Shown here one piece after another: positions 56,056 to 64,000 of a stretch of DNA of 64,000 nt. Below the pieces are notes generated by a model, which was not told the DNA's origin, did not search any database, and saw nothing but the letters and a program-made list of their open reading frames with translations. The position numbers were made by a program, and so were the translations under genes. The DNA is from Rikenellaceae bacterium (GTDB lineage Bacteria > Bacteroidota > Bacteroidia > Bacteroidales > Rikenellaceae), in contig SUZL01000002.1 in assembly GCA_015059925.1 (NCBI GenBank), positions 186,001 through 250,000 of the forward strand, read 5' to 3'. Position 1 is the first letter of the stretch; each line of letters opens with the position of its first letter.

Positions 56056-57069
56056 TTATATTAGGTTGTTCTCCTTGAGCCACTTAATCTGATCCCGAAG
56101 CGTTACGTCCAACGGTCGCGTTGAGTATCCCAACTCGCGCACGGCCTTGCTGTAATCGAACTCATTGTTGCGCTTGAGATTATAGATCGAGAATGTGGTC
56201 ATCAACGGCATCTTACCCGTCTTGGCAGCGCGTCGCTCCATCGAGCGGGCAATCATCTCGGCGATGGAGATCGGTAGGAAGAACTTCACAGGCTTGCACT
56301 CGGCCTCCTGCGAAATTATTCGGCTCATCTCGCGGAAGCGAATAACCTCATTTCCAAGAATATAACCCTCGCCAATGCGTCCCCTATCAGCCGCCGCAAT
56401 ACATCCCGCCGCAAGGTCGCGCACATCGACCATATTGAACGAGCCATCGATACCCGCAGGCATCTGGCCCTTGATGATTTTGATGATTGTCGATGTCGTC
56501 TCGCTCAGCGAGTAGTCGTTGGGGCCCATAATTCCCGTCGGATAGACCACCGTTGCACGCAGGCCACGCTCGCGGACGGCCGTAAAGACGTTGTTCGTAG
56601 CCATCGCCTTGCTCTTGCTATACCAGCCCACAACCTCGTCCAAATTGACATACCCCTCGACCTCCCGAATCTTCTCGCCGTGCGGACGCTCGGGGATTGC
56701 ACCCGTCGAACTGACATAGACCAATTTGCGGCACTCCTTGTGCTCCAGACACATATCGATGATGTTAGCTGTTCCGCCAACATTTACATCGAGCAACTGC
56801 TTGCGATAGTAGGGATTGACCGTAACCATACTTGCAGCGTGAATACAGATCGTCTCCACGCCCTCCTCGACCGCAAAGAACGGCTCAAGCGATGACTTAC
56901 GGCAGAGATCGCCATAGAAGATCTCCACATCCCCCGGGATGTATCGTGCGGCCTTGTCGCCCTCAAGCACAAAAGCCCTCACCCTATCACCACGCTCCAG
57001 AAGTTGAGCGCACACATTCGAGCCCATAAAACCAGCTGCTCCCGTAACGAGATAAACTACATTTTTCAT
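56056..57069 (-). CDS. NAD-dependent epimerase/dehydratase (extended SDR)
   Basis: 337 residues with the N-terminal dinucleotide motif VTGAAGFMGSN and the catalytic set VSSTGA and YSKSK (Tyr and Lys near residue 145-149). It resembles dihydroflavonol-reductase/3-beta-hydroxysteroid-type extended SDRs more than classical nucleotide-sugar epimerases. The substrate is unknown. The divergent AraC regulator shares its 180-bp upstream region and may control it. Confidence 0.85.
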   Translation of the reverse strand: MKNVVYLVTGAAGFMGSNVCAQLLERGDRVRAFVLEGDKAARYIPGDVEIFYGDLCRKSSLEPFFAVEEGVETICIHAASMVTVNPYYRKQLLDVNVGGTANIIDMCLEHKECRKLVYVSSTGAIPERPHGEKIREVEGYVNLDEVVGWYSKSKAMATNNVFTAVRERGLRATVVYPTGIMGPNDYSLSETTSTIIKIIKGQMPAGIDGSFNMVDVRDLAAGCIAAADRGRIGEGYILGNEVIRFREMSRIISQEAECKPVKFFLPISIAEMIARSMERRAAKTGKMPLMTTFSIYNLKRNNEFDYSKAVRELGYSTRPLDVTLRDQIKWLKENNLI

Positions 57070-57097
57070 ACTACGCTTCTTGGTTTGATTACTATTG

Positions 57098-57105
57098 CAA
57101 AGGTA
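57098..57105 (-). promoter_or_regulatory. -7 promoter element of the epimerase gene
   Basis: The minus strand reads TACCTTTG, with a predicted start near 57091, about 22 nt before the ATG. Confidence 0.55.
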
Positions 57106-57199
57106 CAGCCCGAGGAGCGTCGATTAAAGGGATGGATTGCCGAATAATTGGGCAGATATTCTTTTACAGGGGGAGTTTGGCGTAAATAGTTGCAGATTT

Positions 57200-57231
57200 T
57201 TTGTGCAATTATTCCTATTTGTATAAATTTG
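57200..57231 (+). promoter_or_regulatory. Promoter of the AraC-type regulator (-33 TTTG, -7 TAAATTTG)
   Basis: TTTG at 57200-57203 and TAAATTTG at 57224-57231 are 20 bp apart, a good fit to the Bacteroidota promoter. The predicted start is near 57237. Confidence 0.6.
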
Positions 57232-57249
57232 TAGAAAAATTGTGCTGCG

Positions 57250-58062
57250 ATGTTAAACGATATTATTCTATTAGAAAACGAGACACTGATTGGCGGAATC
57301 CGAGTCCCCTACAAGATAACTATGGCAACCCAGATTGTAATTACATCGGGCAGTCTGAGATGCAGGGTTGATTTTCGCACCTACTCACTTCACGCCCCAG
57401 CGATGGCTATTCTTCTTAGCGGGCAGGTGATCGAATCGTTTGAGGCCGATAAGGAGTTTTCGGGCTTCGGCATTATGATGAGCCACGAACTCACCGACTC
57501 GCTGAATCTACCCGTCGGCCTTCAGGAGAAACTCTTTCTGCAGAACACACAGTTTCACAGCATCTCGGAGCAGATGCTCGAGGCTTATATGTCGTGCTAT
57601 CGACAGGTCTCTAACATTATGAAGCAGGAGGATAATCCCTACCGCGAGCAGATCATCATACATCTCTTCTCAGCCTATTATTATGGTCTTGGCTACTATG
57701 CGCACAACACACATAATGCGCCCACGACAATGACGACGCAGGAGCAGATGTGCGAGAGGTTTATCAACTTGGTCTCGAAGAATTTTAAGCACGAGAGGGA
57801 TATTGGATTCTATGCCGACAAACTGTGCATCTCCAACAAATACCTATCGACACTGCTGAAGCAGAACACAGGAATGACCGCGCTGGAGTGGATCGAGCGC
57901 TATGTCGTACTCTACGCAAAGAGTTCGCTCTCATCCACTTCGATGACCATACAGCAGATCAGCGACGAGCTCGGCTTCCCCTCGCAATCGGTCTTCGGCA
58001 AGTACTTCAAGCGCGTTGAGGGCATCTCGCCCAGAGCCTATCGACAGTCATTGACGGAGTAA
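57250..58062 (+). CDS. AraC-family transcriptional regulator
   Basis: 270 residues: an N-terminal sensor/cupin-like domain (about 1-155) and a C-terminal double helix-turn-helix (about 165-268), with YADKLCISNKYLSTLLKQNTG and the signature ending FGKYFKRVEGISPRAYRQ. It probably senses a small ligand. It is divergent from the epimerase gene, so local regulation of that gene is plausible. Confidence 0.9.
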   Translation: MLNDIILLENETLIGGIRVPYKITMATQIVITSGSLRCRVDFRTYSLHAPAMAILLSGQVIESFEADKEFSGFGIMMSHELTDSLNLPVGLQEKLFLQNTQFHSISEQMLEAYMSCYRQVSNIMKQEDNPYREQIIIHLFSAYYYGLGYYAHNTHNAPTTMTTQEQMCERFINLVSKNFKHERDIGFYADKLCISNKYLSTLLKQNTGMTALEWIERYVVLYAKSSLSSTSMTIQQISDELGFPSQSVFGKYFKRVEGISPRAYRQSLTE

Positions 58063-58110
58063 TCCCTCCCATATAAGAGAAAGATTTTAAGTGGGTGTTT
58101 GTAGTCTGCG

Positions 58111-58887
58111 TTAATAGACGTGGATGCTCGATCCCTGCGCCGAGGGAAGATAATTAATTCCATACCAACACATCTGCAGGAGCAGGAACGAGAATATGAG
58201 CAGCGCAAAAGTTATGTTCTGATCCTTCTCGCGCGGACGCAGATGCAGATAGGTCAGATACGAGAGCCACGTTGCCGCCGCCCACGTCTCCTTCGGGTCC
58301 CACGTCCAATAGTCGCCCCACGCCTGCTTAGCCCAGAGCGCACCCATAATCATACCGAGCGTAAGGAATGCCCAGCCGATACGCACCAGATTATCGCACA
58401 CGCGCAGCTCCTCGTCCGTCGCGTCGTACTTGCGCAGCCACAAATAGAGGGCAAACAACGTAACGGCACCCATCATCGCATAGGCGAACATATATACAAT
58501 GACGTGCGGCACAAACCACACGCTCTGCAGCGCCGGCATCAGCGACTTGCTATGTATCTCAGGCTTAAAGAGATTCACGCAGATAAAGACCACCGACATC
58601 AGCGTACTGAACGAGAGAATCCACTTATATCGCCACCTCAGATATACCGCCACACCCGCCACCGAGAGGAAGAACGAGTACCACAGTCGCGTCTCGCCCA
58701 TCGTTCGCATCGGCGGACGCTCCAACGAGATCCACATACCCACGATGTAGGCAAAAAATATCACCGAGCCCGCTATCGCCGCCGTAGCCGCAGGCCACTG
58801 TCGCTTGGCGCGGAAGGCCATAACTGCACCCGTGATCCAGCAGAGCGAGGCTACCAGAGCAAACCATATCAATTGATCCCACGTCAT
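58111..58887 (-). CDS. ccsA: Cytochrome c maturation protein CcsA (system II)
   Basis: 258-residue membrane protein with about 8 helices and the haem-handling tryptophan-rich motif WGDYWTWDPKETW near residue 190. It forms the haem-delivery and ligation complex with ResB/CcsB that attaches haem to CxxCH motifs outside the cytoplasmic membrane. Its ATG overlaps the resB stop by 4 bp. It is the last gene of a run whose upstream members include a CxxCH protein. Confidence 0.9.
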   Translation of the reverse strand: MTWDQLIWFALVASLCWITGAVMAFRAKRQWPAATAAIAGSVIFFAYIVGMWISLERPPMRTMGETRLWYSFFLSVAGVAVYLRWRYKWILSFSTLMSVVFICVNLFKPEIHSKSLMPALQSVWFVPHVIVYMFAYAMMGAVTLFALYLWLRKYDATDEELRVCDNLVRIGWAFLTLGMIMGALWAKQAWGDYWTWDPKETWAAATWLSYLTYLHLRPREKDQNITFALLIFSFLLLQMCWYGINYLPSAQGSSIHVY

Positions 58888-60119
58888 CGCTTATCCTCCT
58901 TTCTCGGCTTGGCGGCACGTCGGCCACCCGCCGTTAAGAACATTACAACTCCCGACACGAGCATCGTCCACAGGGCGATATGCACAGCCGAGTACCAACC
59001 ATCGCGCACACACTCCAGAACGCTCACCTCACTCCAGCGACCGCGTTGCGTGTCGTAACCCATCTGGTAGATGTACCAGCCACCCACGCGGGCGGGATGG
59101 TTTACCTCTATATTATATAGGTGCGTCTGCCCCTCCTCGTCCCGTAACTCCACACGCGAGAGGTAGCGCTTCGCCTCACGACGCGGCATAGCCACCGCAT
59201 AGCGACCGCCCAGCATCAGGTACGAAGGCTCGAAGATGAAACTTCCGCAACTCACCCAACCCTCAAACTCCTCGCCCGAGAGCTGATGACGCGCCTTGAC
59301 ATAGACCGCAGGGGCTGCTCCGACGTGATCCATCTGCTGCCACTCGCCACTCTCCGTTCTACGGCCGGCCATATCTATCGATCGCTCGGCCACGATGTGC
59401 CAACCCTCGATATCGGCCTCGACGCCCTCTGCCTCCACCGAGAGGAAATCCATCGACGAAGATTCGGTGCGAGTATCAAGAACGTATAATTTCGGAGGAT
59501 ATTCATCCATCGTGAACTCCTTGAGTGTGAGAGCAAAAGGCAGCTGCACCTGCTCGCCCTTGTCGGTCAGGCCGACGTGCGTCGTGTGGCCCACCTGCGT
59601 AGTAACGTTCACACGCTGCTTATCGCCACTGCCGAACACACCCGCCACCAGCACCACAAATACCGCCAGATGCGACAACACGGCCGCCAATCGGCGCTGA
59701 CGCCAATGGTGCAGATCGTCCACAACGGCAAGGCCCGTCGTGGTAGTAAAATATAGCAACAGGATATTAAATGGCCACGAAGATGTCATACGCGAGAATC
59801 CCAACAATCCGATGAGTCCCTCCGTTGCGGGATCTTGGCGCGTAAGGCCAAAGATGATGGTTACGACGACCATCGATGCCAGAGCCGAAACGCAAGCGTA
59901 GCCGTCGTACAATCGTTTGAGCCACGGCCACCTATCCGTCTGGAAATGAATCAGCACCAGCAGATATAAATAATTAATGGCGACGATCAGCCCCCACGGG
60001 TAACGCAGGAAACTATTGTCGATATCGCCAAAGATGATTTGCAACGCTGTGCCCGCCACAAAGAGCAGGGCACAACGAGCAAATGCACGTTTATAACCCC
60101 ATTGTAAGGTCATAAGCAA
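58884..60119 (-). CDS. resB: Cytochrome c biogenesis protein ResB/CcsB
   Basis: 411 residues with four N-terminal hydrophobic segments (about 8-30, 35-55, 70-95 and 112-165), a large periplasmic domain (about 175-370) and a final membrane helix (about 383-402). This is the ResB layout. It works with CcsA in system II cytochrome c maturation. It starts 16 bp after the isomerase-like gene and overlaps ccsA, so all three are cotranscribed. Confidence 0.87.
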   Translation of the reverse strand: MLMTLQWGYKRAFARCALLFVAGTALQIIFGDIDNSFLRYPWGLIVAINYLYLLVLIHFQTDRWPWLKRLYDGYACVSALASMVVVTIIFGLTRQDPATEGLIGLLGFSRMTSSWPFNILLLYFTTTTGLAVVDDLHHWRQRRLAAVLSHLAVFVVLVAGVFGSGDKQRVNVTTQVGHTTHVGLTDKGEQVQLPFALTLKEFTMDEYPPKLYVLDTRTESSSMDFLSVEAEGVEADIEGWHIVAERSIDMAGRRTESGEWQQMDHVGAAPAVYVKARHQLSGEEFEGWVSCGSFIFEPSYLMLGGRYAVAMPRREAKRYLSRVELRDEEGQTHLYNIEVNHPARVGGWYIYQMGYDTQRGRWSEVSVLECVRDGWYSAVHIALWTMLVSGVVMFLTAGGRRAAKPRKEDKR

Positions 60120-60134
60120 TCTATTTTTACAAGT

Positions 60135-61055
60135 TTACGCCTCCTCCCACTGCTTACGCAACAGCTCGACAGCCGCAGGAACCGTTACGGCGCGATCGCC
60201 CTTGGTTCCGCACTCGAAGCTGACGTAGTAGGGGTAGTTCATCTCCTTCAGAGCGCGCATACCATCTACATATACATCCTTATCGCCATCCTCGCCCGGC
60301 ATAATGCGGTTACCGCGGCTGGCAACGTGAACGTGCTGCAAGTACTTCGGACCTGCTGCCCAGAAAGCTGCGTAGTCCGAGGTCTCCTCCTGCATATGCC
60401 AGAAGTCTCCCATACACTTAACGCCCTCGCTCTGTGAGTCGCGTGCGATAGCCGCTGCATCAGCAACCTGACGCATATAGTGGCACTCGCGGCGGTTCAG
60501 AGGCTCGAGAATAACGGTGGTGTTGTGCTTCAACGCAAACTCACCCAGCTCGTGCAACTGCTCGCACAGATACTCGCGGGTCTCCAGCGTGTGAGGCTTG
60601 CAGGGTTTCTGGCCGTTGAACGCGGGCACCATAATAACACCCGTCGAGCCCAACTCGCCAGCAGCAGCGATAATCTCGCGCATCGTGGTATCAAACTCGG
60701 CCTTCACAGCGGGATCCTCGGCCAAGATAAAGCCCTTGAAACCAGCGCAGATAGCCGACACCTTGATGTTACGGCCGCTCAAAGCCTGCTGAATCTCGCA
60801 AACGCGAGCTGCCAGATTGCCTCCGCCCGGCTCGAAACCTACGATGCCGAGCGACTCCATAAAGTCGAACTTCTCGCTCAGCGACTCACCCGGAGCGATA
60901 CCCTCCTGAAACGAGAGGCGCAGCTCGGTAGAGTTCTTCACAGCCTCGGCAGCATCCTTCGGAGCGCACGAGGTGAGCAAATCAAGCGATGAGGCCGATG
61001 CAGCTACTGCCGCAGCACCAAACAACGATTTCTGCAAAAATTCTTTTCTATTCAT
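60135..61055 (-). CDS. Exported sugar phosphate isomerase/epimerase-like TIM barrel
   Basis: 306 residues. The N terminus MNRKEFLQKSLFGAAAVAAS leads to a lipobox-like LLTSC, so the protein is probably exported as a lipoprotein, perhaps through Tat since NRKEFL resembles that signal with RK instead of RR. The rest is an AP-endonuclease-2-type TIM barrel with ILEPLNRRECH, CMGDFWHM and VSFECG supplying metal-binding Glu/His/Asp residues. These barrels usually isomerise or epimerise sugars and act beside Gfo/Idh/MocA dehydrogenases, as here. The upstream in-frame start at 61094 lacks a sensible signal and overlaps a terminator. Confidence 0.85.
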   Translation of the reverse strand: MNRKEFLQKSLFGAAAVAASASSLDLLTSCAPKDAAEAVKNSTELRLSFQEGIAPGESLSEKFDFMESLGIVGFEPGGGNLAARVCEIQQALSGRNIKVSAICAGFKGFILAEDPAVKAEFDTTMREIIAAAGELGSTGVIMVPAFNGQKPCKPHTLETREYLCEQLHELGEFALKHNTTVILEPLNRRECHYMRQVADAAAIARDSQSEGVKCMGDFWHMQEETSDYAAFWAAGPKYLQHVHVASRGNRIMPGEDGDKDVYVDGMRALKEMNYPYYVSFECGTKGDRAVTVPAAVELLRKQWEEA

Positions 61056-61092
61056 ACTTAACTGTTTTATCCATTCAAGATTAGGGTTAGTC

Positions 61093-61132
61093 AAAAAAGG
61101 TGGAGAGGGAGTTTCTGCGCTCCTACCCCACC
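61093..61132 (-). terminator. Terminator between the Gfo/Idh gene and the isomerase gene
   Basis: On the minus strand a GC-rich stem of about 11 pairs with a 2-nt mismatch ends in six Ts, 27 bp after the Gfo/Idh stop. It may end or attenuate transcription into the isomerase-resB-ccsA group. Confidence 0.7.
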
Positions 61133-61158
61133 CTCTATTTTAACTTCTCAGCGAGTTA

Positions 61159-62517
61159 TTACTTCTCCTTACCGGTTACCATAACAACGTAGTCCTGCAT
61201 AGGCATCTTGCCCAGCTCCAACTTCTCAGGCATATAATCGAGGTTCGAAGCCGAGATCTCGTCCCAAGTTACGGTGCCACCAGTGTAAGCAGCCTCGCGG
61301 CCCATCACACCAGCCAAGCAAGAGATACCGCACTCTGAAGCCTCGTCGTGCATCGTACCCTTACGGATGTGGTTAACCCAATCAACGTGCTCCAATACGT
61401 AGGGATCGTGCTGCTGCCACTGAGCCTTAGCAGCCTCCTCGTCGTACTTCCAGATTACGTTGCCAGCCAAATCCTTGATCTCGTGGTCGGCGCTGTTCCA
61501 AGAACCCTTCGTACCCTGAATGAACTCGCTCACGTTGGTAGAGCAACCATCGATCTGACGGCACATAGAGTGCATATGGATACCGTTCTCCATCTCGAAA
61601 TCAACCGAGAACTGGTCGTACTGGTCACCCGTTACACGACGATGACGAGCACCTACTGCGGTAGCCTTAACAGGCTTCAAGCCGGTCATCCACAGGAATA
61701 CGTCGATGTTGTGAACGTGCTGCTCAACGATATGATCACCCGAGAGCCACTTCCAGTTAACCCAGTCGCGGATCATCCACTCCATATCGCTCCAACCCTG
61801 CTGGCGCTCCTTGTACCAGAGCATACCCTGATTCCAATATACGTTACCGCCGGTGATCTCGCCGATAGCGCCGTCACGGATGAGCTGCAAAGCCTCAACG
61901 TAGGGACGCTGGTGGTGACGCTGCGTACCGGTTACAACGCTCAGGTTCTTAGCCTGTGCCTGCTTAGCCGTTGCCATAATCATACGGTAGCCCTTAGGAT
62001 CTACTGCGATGGGCTTCTCAAGGAATGAGTGAACACCCTTCTCGGTAGCGTACTGGAAGTGTACGGGGCGGAATACGGGAGGTGTAGCGATGATAACCAT
62101 ATCAACACCTGAGTCGATAACCTTCTTGTAAGCGTCGAAACCTACGAAGCAGTTAGCATCGGGCACAACCTGATTGTGCTTCTCTGCCAAATCCTTCTTC
62201 AAGCCCTCCAAGCGATCAGCGAAGGTATCACCCAAAGCCGTAACGGTGATGCCGTTAGCAGCCTCCAACAGGTTTACGATAGCGCCCGAACCACGGCCAC
62301 CGCAACCGATAACACCAGCCTTAAGCTCACGACCATCGTCAGCCTTATCGTTCAACACGGGAACGTAAACGCCCTGCAGACGCTCGATGGGAGCATTTGC
62401 AGCAGCACCGCCACCGCTACAAGAAGTCATCAATGAAGATGAACCAACCAGGCTTGATACACCCAGAACTGCAGACATAGACAAGAAGTCCTTTCTGCTC
62501 ATTTTGTTGTTGCTCAT
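61159..62517 (-). CDS. Exported Gfo/Idh/MocA-family oxidoreductase
   Basis: 452 residues. The N terminus (SRKDFLSMS, then a hydrophobic stretch and LMTSC) is a Tat-like lipoprotein signal with RK. The NAD(P)-binding Rossmann domain starts AGVIGCGGRGSGAIV near residue 68, with EKPIAVDPKGYR near 168 carrying the conserved Lys. The C-terminal alpha/beta domain follows (GDHIVEQHVHNID near 260). Such enzymes oxidise or reduce sugar hydroxyls, sometimes making 3-keto sugars. Export implies a tightly held cofactor, as in Zymomonas glucose-fructose oxidoreductase. It follows the cytochrome-SUMF gene. Confidence 0.9.
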   Translation of the reverse strand: MSNNKMSRKDFLSMSAVLGVSSLVGSSSLMTSCSGGGAAANAPIERLQGVYVPVLNDKADDGRELKAGVIGCGGRGSGAIVNLLEAANGITVTALGDTFADRLEGLKKDLAEKHNQVVPDANCFVGFDAYKKVIDSGVDMVIIATPPVFRPVHFQYATEKGVHSFLEKPIAVDPKGYRMIMATAKQAQAKNLSVVTGTQRHHQRPYVEALQLIRDGAIGEITGGNVYWNQGMLWYKERQQGWSDMEWMIRDWVNWKWLSGDHIVEQHVHNIDVFLWMTGLKPVKATAVGARHRRVTGDQYDQFSVDFEMENGIHMHSMCRQIDGCSTNVSEFIQGTKGSWNSADHEIKDLAGNVIWKYDEEAAKAQWQQHDPYVLEHVDWVNHIRKGTMHDEASECGISCLAGVMGREAAYTGGTVTWDEISASNLDYMPEKLELGKMPMQDYVVMVTGKEK

Positions 62518-62563
62518 AGTTTTGTAGTTTTATAGTTTGTAATTAGTTTGTTAAAAATTTTCT

Positions 62564-62753
62564 TCTATTTTGCGTTCACACTCTTGGACACATTTTTCAC
62601 ACTCACGCCTCAGCCCTCTTTCGGCCACTTATTTCGCACTACACGCCCTCGGCCCCTTATTCTGCACTCACATCTCCACGACACACACGCACCGATCAAT
62701 GCTCACGCCTCTGCCTTCTCTCTCGGCCCCTTATTTTGCACTCACGCCCTCGG
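62564..62753. repeat. Degenerate tandem repeats derived from a gene 3' end
   Basis: About six imperfect units of roughly 30-36 bp with core TTATTTTGCACTCACGCC. The first unit (62723-62753) is the stop-codon region of the cytochrome-SUMF gene; clearer copies are 62649-62677 and 62621-62652, and weaker ones 62691-62722, 62589-62620 and 62564-62586. They fill the spacer before the Gfo/Idh gene. I see no promoter in this spacer. Confidence 0.7.
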
Positions 62754-64000
62754 GCACCTCGCATACTACGCGGAAACCTACGCCCTTGATGTCCGAATAC
62801 CACCAGATACTCTTCGGGTTCTGGGGATCGGTGTTGAGCCACGCATCGTGCTGCGTCTTGCCACGCGCTGCGCTACGCAGGTTGGCCGCATCATCAACGT
62901 AGTAACCACCACGCACAACGTGCTCCTCACCCGTCGCGGGACCCTTGGGATCGACCGCACCATCCTGCATCTGCGAGTAAGCATCCTCGGCATACCAATC
63001 CGAGCAGTACTCCATCACGTTACCCAGCATATTCTTCAATCCGAACGGGTTAGCCTTCATCTTGGTAGGCTCCTGCGTGCGGTTCTTACTGTTGTTCATA
63101 TAGATAACGTGGCTGTTGATAACCGTCGTGTCGGCACCGAACAGATTGTTCCAGAAACCGTCGTTGGTGTAATCCTTCGGGCTACCCTCGAAGTAGTAAG
63201 GCGTATCCGTACCACCGCGAGCCGCATACTCCCACTCTGCCTCGGTCGGCAGACGATACTTCTTGCCCGTCTTCAGCGAGAGCCACTGGCAGAAGGTCTC
63301 GGCCGAGTAGTGCGTCATCGTGATTGCGGGACGTGAACCCTGTCCCCAACCCTGATCGGGGAATCCGAAGGGAGGCGTCGGGCCGCTCACAGCGTCAATA
63401 TCCTCGCGCGTATTATTAGCATAGATAACCTCGGGCGGTGTGCGTCCCTCCGACATCGTCTCGCCGTAGAATGCCCAGAACTGATCCCACGTTACCTCCA
63501 CCTCGGCCATAAAGAAGGGTGAAATGGTAACATTGCGCTGCGGCGACTCGTCAGCCTTGTGGAAGGGCTCGTTCTCGGGGCTACCCATCTTGAACGATCC
63601 GCCGGGGATGGCAATCATATTGATCGACGCTCCCGTGCCGGGGATCGTCTCCGTAAAGTTCTCAAACGCGGTTACGGGCGTTGCAGCCTCGTAAACGATA
63701 CCATTCGACACTACGGGCGCACCCGCCAGCGCCTCGTGCTTGTAGTTGGGGTTGTAGTGGCCTGCATCGAGGTGGCAACTGATACACTGCAGGTCGAGTT
63801 TCTCCTTGTTCTCGTCGTAGTAGAGGTGTGCCGTTACGCCCTCGTCGGTGATACCCTGCGGATAGATATTGACGTGGCAAGCCTCGCACGACTCGTTATA
63901 GACGATGGTCTGAGCATACTCCAACTCGCTCTGTACCGACCAATCCATATCCTCGGGGTTCTTGGTCATATAGGCCCACAAATCCTTCATACCGATCTTG
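62731..64000 (-). CDS. Fusion of haem c (NapC/NirT-like) protein and SUMF/FGE-type domain, 5' end missing
   Basis: 422 residues are visible; the frame stays open through the window edge (KIG precedes the first visible Met), so the N terminus is outside. Two haem-c sites, CEACH and CISCH, lie about residues 35 and 69 after that Met, in a NapC/NirT-like context. From about residue 115 begins an FGE/SUMF1-like domain (IAIPGGSFKMGSPENEP, PTEAEWEYAARGG, GNVMEYCSDWY, VRGGYY). The paired cysteines of true formylglycine enzymes are absent near RGGYYVDDAANLRSAARG, so a structural or binding role is more likely. It precedes exported sugar enzymes and resB/ccsA. Confidence 0.85.
   Translation of the reverse strand, partial: KIGMKDLWAYMTKNPEDMDWSVQSELEYAQTIVYNESCEACHVNIYPQGITDEGVTAHLYYDENKEKLDLQCISCHLDAGHYNPNYKHEALAGAPVVSNGIVYEAATPVTAFENFTETIPGTGASINMIAIPGGSFKMGSPENEPFHKADESPQRNVTISPFFMAEVEVTWDQFWAFYGETMSEGRTPPEVIYANNTREDIDAVSGPTPPFGFPDQGWGQGSRPAITMTHYSAETFCQWLSLKTGKKYRLPTEAEWEYAARGGTDTPYYFEGSPKDYTNDGFWNNLFGADTTVINSHVIYMNNSKNRTQEPTKMKANPFGLKNMLGNVMEYCSDWYAEDAYSQMQDGAVDPKGPATGEEHVVRGGYYVDDAANLRSAARGKTQHDAWLNTDPQNPKSIWWYSDIKGVGFRVVCEVPEGVSAK

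Noticed and set aside
62564..62753. Possible CRISPR array
   Set aside because: Units are degenerate, have no unique spacers of constant length and derive from a gene end; no cas genes are nearby.

Overview
This window looks like chromosomal core sequence from a GC-rich member of the Bacteroidota, most likely Bacteroidales and perhaps an Alistipes-like Rikenellaceae; the genus is inference. The evidence is: many genes are preceded by the Bacteroidota -7 promoter motif TAnnTTTG rather than TATAAT; LpxC and FabZ are fused in one gene; start regions are A-rich with little Shine-Dalgarno sequence; and there are Kdo/lipid A genes, TonB-ExbBD, TamB, KorAB, resB/ccsA-type cytochrome c maturation and a tRNA gene without an encoded CCA end.

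Layout. 1-5.2 kb (minus): lon-kdsB-kdsA-kdsD and a truncated small membrane protein. 5.2-9.6 kb (plus): NhaD-type antiporter and valS. 9.7-13.1 kb (plus): a structured leader, then rnhA, a metallo-beta-lactamase-fold protein, an SDR and a DUF5009-like membrane protein. 13.1-16.9 kb: glgB and a POT transporter, divergent from overlapping promoters. 16.9-24.2 kb (minus): tamB-exbB-exbD-TIGR04076-tonB-DUF1573. 24.3-26.7 kb (plus): tsaD and a nitronate monooxygenase-like flavoprotein. 26.7-29.2 kb: a compact module of phage terminase large subunit, a small acidic protein and a divergent LexA/CI-type self-cleaving repressor, with no other phage genes. 29.2-33.1 kb (plus): DMT transporter and korAB. 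33.1-36.6 kb (minus): CPA1 antiporter, a membrane protein with a highly structured leader, a second TonB-like protein and a small secreted orphan. 36.8-44.7 kb (plus): lpxC/fabZ, lpxA, an esterase, then rimP-nusA-infB. 44.8-50.3 kb: acetyl-CoA hydrolase/transferase, ECF sigma factor with a membrane partner, an RluA-type pseudouridine synthase, tRNA-Ala(GGC), a YjbR-like protein and a lipoprotein. 50.4-56.0 kb: OM beta-barrel-phoH-pepD-DAG kinase (minus) and der (plus). 56.1-58.1 kb: NAD-dependent epimerase and AraC regulator, divergent. 58.1-64 kb (minus): a fusion of multihaem cytochrome and SUMF domain (runs off the window), an exported Gfo/Idh/MocA oxidoreductase, an exported sugar isomerase-like protein, resB and ccsA.

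How it fits together. Much of the window builds and maintains the Gram-negative envelope: Kdo synthesis, the first lipid A steps, TonB energisation and TamB. Other core functions are translation (valS, rimP-nusA-infB, tsaD, tRNA-Ala, der), glycogen branching and anaerobic 2-oxoacid metabolism. The parts I find least explained are: the terminase/repressor module with its palindromic operator; the exported sugar-oxidoreductase set linked to haem proteins and cytochrome maturation; and an RNA-like element upstream of both rnhA and der whose hairpin shows compensatory base changes. Smaller curiosities are a heptamer repeat directly after two terminators, a degenerate repeat array copied from the 3' end of the SUMF gene, and a structured leader at 35.2-35.35 kb. 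All assignments come from reading motifs; no database search was run.
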